Positions 1-5,988 of a stretch of DNA of 7,216 bases are shown here, piece after piece. The DNA comes from Lentisphaerota bacterium. Its GTDB lineage: Bacteria > Verrucomicrobiota > Lentisphaeria > Oligosphaerales > Oligosphaeraceae. Every line of letters starts with the position of its first letter. The first letter of the stretch is position 1. The notes under the pieces were generated by a model. That model did not search any database and was not told where the DNA came from. It saw only the letters and a program-made list of their open reading frames with translations. A program made the position numbers and the translations under genes. Where the stretch lies: positions 1 to 7,216 of the forward strand of contig JAAZKQ010000153.1 of the NCBI GenBank assembly GCA_012799755.1, given 5' to 3'.

Positions 1-2
1 CA

Positions 3-19
3 GTGCCTTGTAAAGGCAC
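3..19. other. Short hairpin near the window edge
   Basis: GTGCCTT (3-9) pairs perfectly with AAGGCAC (13-19) around a 3-nt loop. No T-run follows on either strand, so it does not look like a complete intrinsic terminator. It may be a remnant of the end of an upstream transcription unit outside the window. Nothing else recognisable lies in roughly the first 190 bases. Confidence 0.35.
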
Positions 20-192
20 AACAGCAGAAGAAGACCATCGGCACGACCGGTATCAATCGGTAACCGCTTACAAGTCACCGCCGTTGCGGCAGTCATACCT
101 GATTGCACTTCGCCTCGTGACTATTATGGTATGCTGATTGTTCCTGAACAGAGTATGCAGACGACGGATTTTCCACAACCACCAGAAGGCCA

Positions 193-327
193 ATGAAAGA
201 CGATTTGAGTAGCGACGAACCTCCCGGGGGTAGTAGATCAACTGAACAAGCAACCCGGTGGAACCATTTGACGCGCCCGCAAGGCGCGAGTCAATATCTG
301 CTTGCATGGCGGGGGAGGGCGGGCTGA
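193..327 (+). CDS. Possible 44-codon leader ORF upstream of the CNNM operon
   Basis: An ATG at 193 opens a 44-codon frame that ends with TGA at 325-327. This stop overlaps the ATG of the next gene (TGATG), the arrangement expected for translational coupling. The peptide begins MKDDLSSDEPPGG and is hydrophilic, with no domain I recognise. An AAGG lies only 3 nt before the ATG, which is a poor ribosome-binding spacing. About half of its third codon positions are G or C, so codon bias gives no support. It could equally be 5' leader sequence. It is reported because of the exact stop/start overlap, not because a protein family was recognised. Confidence 0.22.
   Translation: MKDDLSSDEPPGGSRSTEQATRWNHLTRPQGASQYLLAWRGRAG
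272..288 (+). other. GC-rich hairpin in the 5' leader of the CNNM operon
   Basis: CGCGCC (272-277) pairs with GGCGCG (283-288) around the loop CGCAA, about 38 nt before the ATG at 327. No T-run follows. It could slow transcription or shape the leader RNA. I do not recognise a known Mg2+ or Mn2+ riboswitch around it. Confidence 0.3.
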
Positions 328-1763
328 TGGCGACTATCCTGTCTTTCCTGCCCTTGGTTCTGGGCATTGTCGTACTGATGTCGTTTTCGGCTTTTTTCTC
401 CGCTTCCGAAACGGCTTTGCTGTCACTGAATCGCGCCGAAGTCAAACGCATGGGCAATGGCAGCCGTTTGGAACAGGCCGCTGCCGGACTGCTCAAACGC
501 CCTGAACGACTGCTGGCGACCGTCCTGATCGGCAATCTCACGGTCAATGTCATGCTCGCCAGCTTGTGTGCGGCCCTTCTGGGGCGCTTGCTCGCCATCG
601 GCGGCGGGCCGGCACAGCTCTGCCAGCATGTCTTGGCTTGGTTTGACGTGAAGCTGTCAGCACAAGCCCTCGGGGGCGTGGATGAAGTCATCGGCGGCGT
701 TCTGAACGTGATCATTGTGACGCCGCTCTTGATGATATTCGGTGAACAGACGCCCAAAGTCGTCGCCTATGCCTACGCGCCGCAATTGGCGCGCGTGGCC
801 GCCTATCCCCTGCGCTTCCTCGGCGGATTGCTGTCGCCCGCTATTTGGTGTTTGAATAGTCTCTCGGACTTCTTTCTGCGGGTGCTCGGGCTCAAGGGAG
901 ATAATAGCTGGGAGGCCCTGACCAGCGACGAGCTGGCGGCCACGCTTTCCGCCGGCGCCGCCGGTGGCGCCACCAATGAACGCGAACGTGAACTCCTCCA
1001 GCGCATCCTGCGCCTGGGCGCCATTGACGTCAAGGAAATCATGGTGCCACGCACTGAGCTCGTTGCAGTCAGCGATACGCTGACGCTGCAAGAAGCCTAT
1101 GACAAAGCCAGAACCAATCGCATTTCACGCATGCCGGTCTATCATGGCGATCTTGACGATATCTGGGGCGTACTTTCCTTCAGTGACTATCCACGCTGGC
1201 GCAATCAGCCGGAAATGACCATGCTCTTAAGCGATTTCCGCGAACGCATCGCCATGGATGACGAACCGGAAATCCCGGCCACCATAAACAGCCCGGTTTT
1301 TCCCGTGTACATGGCGCCGGAAACCGTCAAGATTGACCGCTTGCTGACGACCATGCGCAAGCGCGGCGCGCAATTCGCAGTGGTCGTCAACGAATACGGT
1401 GGAACCTCCGGCATTGTCACTCTCAATGACATCCTTGAAGAAATCATCGGCAGCTATTCCCGCGATGGACTCAATGAGGACGTGCTGTACGAAAGCGACG
1501 GCGTGATCCATGCCGATGGACGGGCGCACTTGCGGGTGCTGCAAGAGCGCTATGGCGACGCTTTCGCCAATGAGGAGGGCAGCGCCGACACCATCGGCGG
1601 CCTGATGATGGAAACGCTCGGTCGCTTGCCGCGAACGGGCGACACCGCAGCCCTGCCGGGCTTTCTGGTGCGGGTGAACCGCATGGCCGGACGCCGCGTC
1701 GGCTCGGTGGCTATCACCGCCATCGCCTTGCCGAACGATAACGGTGAAGGGAGGCGCGAATGA
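327..1763 (+). CDS. CNNM/CBS-domain membrane protein (CorB/CorC/HlyC family), first of a pair
   Basis: This is a 478-aa predicted inner-membrane protein of the CNNM (DUF21) family, whose characterised relatives move or regulate Mg2+ and other divalent cations. Residues 1-190 form the CNNM domain, with hydrophobic helices near 4-24, 63-90, 121-138 and 157-187. The family signatures are SASETALLSLNRAEVKRM (25-42), IGNLTVNVML (68-77) and FGEQTPK (138-144). A CBS pair follows: IMVPRTELVAV (238-248) with RMPVYHGDLDDIWGVLS (268-284), and VVVNEYGGTSGIVTLNDILEE (352-372). Residues about 385-470 are the CorC/HlyC C-terminal domain. I chose the ATG at 327 because GGAGG lies 8 nt upstream and the hydrophobic N-terminus begins there. 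In-frame ATGs at 258 and 306 would add a non-hydrophobic extension. Its stop overlaps the next CNNM gene. Transport activity and the ion are inferred. The family name hemolysin is historical. Confidence 0.93.
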   Translation: MATILSFLPLVLGIVVLMSFSAFFSASETALLSLNRAEVKRMGNGSRLEQAAAGLLKRPERLLATVLIGNLTVNVMLASLCAALLGRLLAIGGGPAQLCQHVLAWFDVKLSAQALGGVDEVIGGVLNVIIVTPLLMIFGEQTPKVVAYAYAPQLARVAAYPLRFLGGLLSPAIWCLNSLSDFFLRVLGLKGDNSWEALTSDELAATLSAGAAGGATNERERELLQRILRLGAIDVKEIMVPRTELVAVSDTLTLQEAYDKARTNRISRMPVYHGDLDDIWGVLSFSDYPRWRNQPEMTMLLSDFRERIAMDDEPEIPATINSPVFPVYMAPETVKIDRLLTTMRKRGAQFAVVVNEYGGTSGIVTLNDILEEIIGSYSRDGLNEDVLYESDGVIHADGRAHLRVLQERYGDAFANEEGSADTIGGLMMETLGRLPRTGDTAALPGFLVRVNRMAGRRVGSVAITAIALPNDNGEGRRE

Positions 1764-3088
1764 CTGCGTTCTTCCTCGGCTTGTTATTCCTGTTGCTGTT
1801 GCTGTATGGCCTGCTGGCGCTCTTTTGCTGCATGGAAACGGTCTTCACCTCGGCCAGCTACACTTGGCTCAAGGAACGGGCGGAGCGCGGTGACCGGCGC
1901 GCCACGGAAGCCTGTCGGTTGATGGATCAGGGCGGCGTCTTCCTGGGCACCTCGCTGTTCGGCACCAACCTGACAAGCATCACCATCACGACCCTGTTCC
2001 GCAGTATGTTGGCGATGGCGATCCTCAATGCTGACCTGTTGAAGATATTACCGTCCTCATTGCGCGTATGGTCAGGCTGGGAAGACTGGCTGACCACCCT
2101 GATCGTGACACCGACCATGCTGCTTTTTGGCGAGATGATGCCCAAAGCCATCGGACGCAACTACGCCGATAAGCTGGCACTGGTTCTGGTGCGGCCACTG
2201 ACCATGGCCAATCGGCTATTCAAGCCCTTTGTGCTTAGCCTCGACTGGGCTTCCGGCCGCCTGGCCCGGCTTGTAACGGGACGGGAGCTCGAAGTGCGCC
2301 GCGGTCAAGTCACCCGGGATGATTTGCGTCTCCTGGCCGAAGTCGCCACCGAGCAGGGCCTGGTGCGCAAAGAGGCCGGCGATATGCTGCAAATGGTTCT
2401 GGGACTGGACACCAAGCCGGTCGAGACGGTCATGGTACCGCTGGTTGATGTGCGTTCCGTGCCGCTCACCGCCACCGTCGCGGAATTGGAGGCCCTAGGC
2501 GCCCAAACGGGCTTCAGCCGCTTCCCCGTCTACGATGGCCGGGTGGACGAAATCGTCGGCATCGTCAGTCTTCGGCAATGTCTCTACGATCAGCCCCTGC
2601 GCATGGGCGAAAATACCGCCCGCCTCGACGCGCAAAAAATCACGCCTTATGTGAATCGAAACGTGCTTTTCGTGCCTGAGTCCAAGTCCGTAAGCGAACT
2701 GCTCTACGAGCTGCGTTATCAGCACATTCCCATGGCGGTTGTGGTTGATGAACACGGCGGCGTGGTCGGGCTGATCACGGTCGAGGACCTCGTGGCTGAA
2801 ATCGTCGGCGGTATCCATGACGCCCGCAATCAGGAGTCGGTCATAATCCGAGTTATCAGCCCGCAGATTTTCGAATGCGATGGCAAAGCCGATATCCGGG
2901 ATATTGAAGAATACTTGGGTTTCACCATTGCCAACCAGGGCTTCGAAACAGCCGCCGGGCTGGTGCTCAAATTGGCGGGGCGCATTCCCAAGGTGGGCGA
3001 CCGTTTCCCCTACGAAAACTGGCTCATTGAAGTCTTGGCGGTGCAGCGTCGGCGTGTCGTCAAGCTGCGTTTTACCAGGAAGAAATAA
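1760..3088 (+). CDS. CNNM/CBS-domain membrane protein (CorB/CorC/HlyC family), second of a pair
   Basis: This is a 442-aa paralogue of the preceding protein with the same architecture. The N-terminal helix (residues 3-24) is very leucine-rich. The CNNM domain runs to about 175 and contains METVFTSASYTWLKERAERG (25-44), FGTNLTSI (67-74) and FGEMMPKAIGR (123-133). The CBS pair covers about 215-350, with MVPLVDVRSVP (225-235), RFPVYDGRVDEIVGIVSL (254-271) and VVVDEHGGVVGLITVEDLV (327-345). The C-terminal CorC/HlyC domain ends near 440. The start ATG overlaps the upstream stop as ATGA, with GGGAGG 5 nt before it, so the two are translationally coupled and probably made in equal amounts. Adjacent CNNM genes of this kind may form heterodimers, since the family works as dimers. 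The ETVFTSAS motif lacks the exact SASET order of the first copy, so the pair has diverged and may have divided its roles. Confidence 0.92.
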   Translation: MTAFFLGLLFLLLLLYGLLALFCCMETVFTSASYTWLKERAERGDRRATEACRLMDQGGVFLGTSLFGTNLTSITITTLFRSMLAMAILNADLLKILPSSLRVWSGWEDWLTTLIVTPTMLLFGEMMPKAIGRNYADKLALVLVRPLTMANRLFKPFVLSLDWASGRLARLVTGRELEVRRGQVTRDDLRLLAEVATEQGLVRKEAGDMLQMVLGLDTKPVETVMVPLVDVRSVPLTATVAELEALGAQTGFSRFPVYDGRVDEIVGIVSLRQCLYDQPLRMGENTARLDAQKITPYVNRNVLFVPESKSVSELLYELRYQHIPMAVVVDEHGGVVGLITVEDLVAEIVGGIHDARNQESVIIRVISPQIFECDGKADIRDIEEYLGFTIANQGFETAAGLVLKLAGRIPKVGDRFPYENWLIEVLAVQRRRVVKLRFTRKK

Positions 3089-3117
3089 CAACAGCCGCGC
3101 GAAGTTAGGAGGCCACA

Positions 3118-4095
3118 ATGGCTGATCGGCGTTATGCCATGGTCCACGCTTGCCACGGGCTTCTGCCGCTGTTTGCCCTGTTGCTGCTGCTTGGCGCCAC
3201 GTCCTGCAAACGCGAGCGCACGCTGATGCTGGAAAGCCAGCCGTCGCCGGCAGCGGTCTGGCAGGGCGATGATATCGTCGGCACGACGCCTTGCCGCATA
3301 GCCCCACCCGCCGAGGGCGAACTGTCGCTCTTGTTGACCGCACCGGGCTGCCAGGACAGCGTGTTGACCATTCCTGCCGGCATGATTACCCCCGATGGCC
3401 GTCTGCTGGTCAAGTTGGCTCAGGCGGAAAAACTTGGCGTCAGCTTGCGTTGCCAGTCCACGCCGAGCGGCGCCGAGTTATTCCTGGACGGTGAATTTCA
3501 AGGGCGCACCCCACTCATTATCAATGGCTTGGAGCTTCGCACCATTGAGCTTATCTTCCGCATGAAGGACCGTGATGCGGTGACCAAGCAGGTTGATCTG
3601 TCATCAGGCGGTGCTGCACAGACCATCCATGTGAAGCTGCCGAGCCAGACGCTGGCCTTCTATCGCAACAAGATCAAAGAAGAGCCACTCAGTCCCCATC
3701 ATTACGCGGACCTCGGTCATCACTTGATTCTCGAACATGAGTTTACGGAGGCCGCAGCCGTTTTCAAAGAGGGGCTGCTGCTTGTGCTTGACGGCAAGGC
3801 CAGTGAGGGCGGTCATCGCCTGTGGTCCGAAGTTGATCGCGTCATCGTCAAGCAGTACGACTATGGCGATGCCGCTGCCCTCAAGGCCGGGCGCGAAGCC
3901 ATGCTTGCTCTTTTGCGTGACCTGCACCGCGAGCGCAAGGAAATCCGCAACTTGCAGTTTTACATCAATTACATCAACTGCGCCGACGCGTTGAATTTCC
4001 TCCAGGAAGCCCAGGAGCGATTCGCCGATGCCTGGGAACTATACCCGGACCACAAACAGTTTCAACCCTACCTGAAACGCGGTTATGCGCCATAA
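3118..4095 (+). CDS. Lipoprotein with two PEGA domains and a C-terminal TPR-like helical region
   Basis: This is a 325-aa predicted lipoprotein. A basic N-terminus (DRR), a hydrophobic stretch (14-26) and LGATSC ending at Cys30 form a signal peptidase II lipobox. Residues about 35-100 and 107-175 are two PEGA-type beta-sandwich repeats. Both carry the signature of a turn followed by G-x-TP: WQGDDIVGTTPCRI (48-61), and PSGAELFLDGEFQGRTPL (116-133). PEGA domains usually sit on the cell surface or in the periplasm and are thought to bind wall or surface polymers. Residues 190-320 are helical, with Ala/Tyr spacing that resembles degenerate TPR repeats. AGGAGG lies 5 nt before the ATG, clearly fixing the start, and a 29-nt gap follows the CNNM pair. 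The exact function is unknown. Membership in the operon suggests an envelope partner for the CNNM proteins, which is inference. Confidence 0.85.
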   Translation: MADRRYAMVHACHGLLPLFALLLLLGATSCKRERTLMLESQPSPAAVWQGDDIVGTTPCRIAPPAEGELSLLLTAPGCQDSVLTIPAGMITPDGRLLVKLAQAEKLGVSLRCQSTPSGAELFLDGEFQGRTPLIINGLELRTIELIFRMKDRDAVTKQVDLSSGGAAQTIHVKLPSQTLAFYRNKIKEEPLSPHHYADLGHHLILEHEFTEAAAVFKEGLLLVLDGKASEGGHRLWSEVDRVIVKQYDYGDAAALKAGREAMLALLRDLHRERKEIRNLQFYINYINCADALNFLQEAQERFADAWELYPDHKQFQPYLKRGYAP

Positions 4096-4963
4096 TCCCC
4101 ACCGCTCCCACGGCTCAGACGTCGCTGCCAGCAACACGCTGGAAGAAAAGCGTTTGCAAAACAAACTGAAGCGCTTGGAAGCTGTTTTAGGCGATATGGG
4201 ACGCCTGGCCGTCGCTCTCTCCGGGGGCGTTGACAGCACGCTACTGGCCGCCGTGGCCCGCCGTTGTCTTGGTCGCGACCATGTGCTCGCGCTGCATGTG
4301 CAGGGTGCCTTCATCGCCGGCGACGAAACTACGCGCGCCGCGGCCTGGGCTGCTGGCGCAGATATCAACTTGGTCACGGTGACCGTTGATATGCTTGCCA
4401 ACGAGTCCATCCGCAGCAACGGCCCTGAACGCTGTTATCACTGCAAAAAGCTTCTTATGAGCACGTTGCTGGCTGCGGCCCGCGAACGCGGCTTCACGAT
4501 TCTGGCCGACGGCAGCAATGTGGATGACCGCGGCGATTATCGCCCCGGTCGCCGCGCCGCCGATGAATTGGGGGTGCGGCACCCCCTGGAAGACGCCGGC
4601 ATGGACAAGGCCGCTATCCGCGCTCTGGCGCGACACTTCGGGCTGCCGAACTGGGACTTGCCGGCCGCCGCCTGCCTCGCTTCGCGAATCCCAACGGGTA
4701 CTGCCATTGATGCGACGATGTTGCGTCAAGTGGAGCAGGGCGAGGCCTTCCTCCATCGTCATGGCCTGCGCGGCATTCGCCTGCGACACTTTGGCCGTAT
4801 GGCAAAAATTGAGGCGCCGCCGGAGTCCTTTGCGGCTATTCTTGCCCTGCGCGAGGAATTGCTGGCGGCGCTCCGCGACCTGGGTTTCAGCGATGTCGTA
4901 CTTGACTTGGCCGGCTACCGCATGGGCGCCATGAACGCGCCCAAGCGGGGCAAACCATTGTAG
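4085..4963 (+). CDS. larE: LarE-type ATP-dependent sacrificial sulfur transferase
   Basis: This is a 292-aa member of the PP-loop ATP pyrophosphatase superfamily. LarE adenylates the LarB product (pyridinium biscarboxylate mononucleotide) and gives it sulfur, a step in making the nickel-pincer nucleotide cofactor of lactate racemase and related enzymes. Visible signatures are the PP-loop SGGVDS (46-51), ERCYHCKK (115-122), DGSNVDDRGDYRPGRRA (142-158) and W190 followed by PAAACLASRIPTG (193-205). RLRHFGR (232-238) lies in the C-terminal region. Cys197 aligns with the sulfur-donating cysteine of Lactobacillus plantarum LarE (Cys176). CxxC at 117-120 is also present. Whether this protein sacrifices Cys197 or uses an Fe-S cluster cannot be decided from sequence alone. 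The start overlaps the lipoprotein gene by 11 nt and has no strong ribosome-binding site. The first 18 or so residues are an unusual extension, so the start is uncertain. No larB, larC or larA lies in the window. Confidence 0.9.
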   Translation: MRHNPHRSHGSDVAASNTLEEKRLQNKLKRLEAVLGDMGRLAVALSGGVDSTLLAAVARRCLGRDHVLALHVQGAFIAGDETTRAAAWAAGADINLVTVTVDMLANESIRSNGPERCYHCKKLLMSTLLAAARERGFTILADGSNVDDRGDYRPGRRAADELGVRHPLEDAGMDKAAIRALARHFGLPNWDLPAAACLASRIPTGTAIDATMLRQVEQGEAFLHRHGLRGIRLRHFGRMAKIEAPPESFAAILALREELLAALRDLGFSDVVLDLAGYRMGAMNAPKRGKPL

Positions 4964-4985
4964 GCGTACTCCCGACGCCTTTTTT
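4962..4985 (+). terminator. Intrinsic terminator on the larE stop codon
   Basis: AGGCGT (4962-4967) pairs perfectly with ACGCCT (4975-4980) around a 7-nt loop. It is followed directly by T residues, six in a row counting the last stem base (4980-4985). The 5' arm begins inside the larE TAG stop codon. This ends the four-gene operon and separates it from the downstream element. Confidence 0.8.
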
Positions 4986-5004
4986 ATCCGCAGATTCCGC
5001 GGAT
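4986..5004. repeat. Partial copy of the ATCCGCAGATT intergenic repeat
   Basis: ATCCGCAGATT (4986-4996) is identical to the core of the two tandem repeat units at 6922-7052 and lies in the same orientation, also preceded by a T-run. Here it continues into GCGGAT (4999-5004), which makes a 6-bp inverted repeat with ATCCGC (4986-4991). It lies just outside the left end of the DUF1670 element. Confidence 0.6.
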
Positions 5005-5009
5005 TTACG

Positions 5010-5064
5010 ATTAGGGCATCTGTCCTCTTCAGCTCCCCTAAATGAAAAGTGACGTTTTCCGTGC
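5010..5064 (+). repeat. Left terminal inverted repeat (outer and inner blocks)
   Basis: The outer block is 5010-5032, centred on GGGCATCTGTCC. The inner block is 5051-5064, GACGTTTTCCGTGC. They are separated by 18 bases that have no counterpart at the right end. The GCTGT at 5071-5075 extends the similarity inward. Both blocks match the complement of the right end in the same order. Confidence 0.6.
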
Positions 5065-5113
5065 TACGTTGCTGTAAGTTCAACCACCAACGTAAAAGAA
5101 AGGAAAACGTCAC
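5049..5113 (+). promoter_or_regulatory. Long inverted repeat abutting the first DUF1670 start codon
   Basis: GTGACGTTTTCC (5049-5060) and GGAAAACGTCAC (5102-5113) are a perfect 12-bp inverted repeat. The second arm ends on the base before the ATG. A nested 7-bp repeat, TACGTTG (5065-5071) with CAACGTA (5088-5094), lies inside. In RNA this would form a long two-part hairpin hiding most of the AAAGG ribosome-binding site. In DNA it looks like a two-site operator. The left arm contains the inner terminal-repeat motif GACGTTTTCC, so the same protein could bind the ends and the operator. No convincing promoter boxes were found in the interval. Confidence 0.65.
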
Positions 5114-5980
5114 ATGTCGCATTTTAGCACATCAACCGCCGAGGCGCAAACGGCGCGCCTCAAAATCAAAACCCAGCTTCAGCAACTGATGATTGAGGCC
5201 GAACGTGGGGCCGGCTTGACTCCGTGGGAGGCGTCGATTCTCGCCAGGCTGGTTGACGAAATCTTCTTCCAGTCGGCCGACGCCGAGACCTACCGTTCGG
5301 GCCAGTTGAAGTATTCCTGCGTCAAGGCGACGGAGCCGGCCGGGAAGACGCTGGCGCAATGCGAGATGGTCACGGTCAGGCTCACCCTTTTCGACCCGGA
5401 GGATCACGAGGAGCTTCCCACGAAGTCCTGTCAGCGGGCCACGGACATGCGTCGCCGCCGGCTGCTGAGGATGTGCGATGAGGCGCGCGAGCAGGATGGG
5501 CTTCTTTCCCAGGAGGACCTTGGGGAGCTTCTCACATGCGATGTGCGGACGGTGCGGCGCGACATCGCGGCTCTGAAGCGGGCCGGCATTGTCGTGGCCA
5601 CGCGGGGAACCGTCAAGGACATCGGCCCCGGCGTCACCCACAAGGCCCTGGCGATCCGGCTTTGGCTGGAAGGCAAGGAGCCGACCGAGGTGGCGATGCG
5701 CATTCATCATTCCCTGAAGGCGGTGGAGGCGTACCTGGAGAAGTTCAAACGCATCGCGTACCTGACGGAAAAGGGCTTTACGATCCATGAGATGGCCAGG
5801 GTCGTCGGCATCAGCACGGCGGCCGTCCAGACGTTCAAGGACCTGCACGCCGAATACGGGAACAAGGCCTTCTACACGTACAGGCAGGAGGAAATCAATA
5901 TCTGCGGGCATCAGTTCTGGCAGGCGGAGGATGAAAAAAAAAGCTCACCGTCGTCCAGGAAGAGCGTTGCAGGAAAGTGA
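5114..5980 (+). CDS. DUF1670-type helix-turn-helix protein, first gene of the element
   Basis: This is a 288-aa soluble protein that I recognise as DUF1670-like; its function is unknown. The N-terminal part contains GLTPWEASILARLVDEIFF (34-52) and EPAGKTLAQCEMVTVRLTLF (74-93). Three probable helix-turn-helix segments follow: SQEDLGELLTCDVRTVRRDI (132-151), EVAMRIHHSLKAVEAYL (192-208) and IHEMARVVGISTAAVQTF (224-241). Between the first two is the motif RGTVKDIGPGVTHK (164-177), which is shared with the next gene. The tail from about 272 is lysine- and serine-rich and is encoded across an A9 run. The start is fixed by the AAAGG at 5099-5103 and by the inverted repeat that ends at the ATG. The stop overlaps a GTG of gene two. 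It is probably a DNA-binding protein for the element, either a regulator or part of an unknown transposase. No catalytic triad was recognised. Confidence 0.85.
   Translation: MSHFSTSTAEAQTARLKIKTQLQQLMIEAERGAGLTPWEASILARLVDEIFFQSADAETYRSGQLKYSCVKATEPAGKTLAQCEMVTVRLTLFDPEDHEELPTKSCQRATDMRRRRLLRMCDEAREQDGLLSQEDLGELLTCDVRTVRRDIAALKRAGIVVATRGTVKDIGPGVTHKALAIRLWLEGKEPTEVAMRIHHSLKAVEAYLEKFKRIAYLTEKGFTIHEMARVVGISTAAVQTFKDLHAEYGNKAFYTYRQEEINICGHQFWQAEDEKKSSPSSRKSVAGK
5926..5943 (+). other. Candidate frameshift or slippage site (GGAGGA followed by A9)
   Basis: Nine A residues (5934-5942) contain the heptamer A AAA AAA (5935-5941) in the phase required for -1 slippage from the first gene. GGAGGA (5926-5931) lies just upstream and could act as a stimulatory internal Shine-Dalgarno. 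The -1 frame has a TGA at 5932-5934, immediately before the A run, and is then open through to the end of the second gene at 6846. A short CTCAC/GTGAG pairing (5944-5948 with 5977-5981) is possible downstream. RNA polymerase slippage on A9 would also give the fused frame. Confidence 0.5.
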
Positions 5981-5988
5981 GGTGCGAC

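Noticed and set aside
103..135. Promoter-like TTGCAC with TATTAT or TATGCT downstream
   Set aside because: The spacings are about 13 and 21 nt, both unsuitable for a standard sigma-70 promoter.
68..757. 229-aa minus-strand open frame over the first CNNM gene
   Set aside because: It is a shadow of a well-supported plus-strand gene with clear CNNM motifs. Its product is low-complexity, rich in Arg/Ser/Pro, and matches no family I know.
2495..3343. 282-aa minus-strand open frame across the CNNM/lipoprotein junction
   Set aside because: It lies opposite two recognised genes and their ribosome-binding site. Its composition is typical of antisense frames in GC-rich DNA.
5028..5043. Possible long target duplication: TCAG-x-T-x-CCCT at 5029-5043 and 6886-6900
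   Set aside because: These match 11/15 as direct repeats, but the same bases are better explained by the inverted terminal repeat alignment, and the copies do not abut equivalent ends.
4241..5122. 293-aa minus-strand open frame over larE, the terminator and the left element end
   Set aside because: It runs through larE, an intrinsic terminator and the CGCAGATT repeat. The repeat itself gives the NPRNLRI-like peptide, a common artefact.
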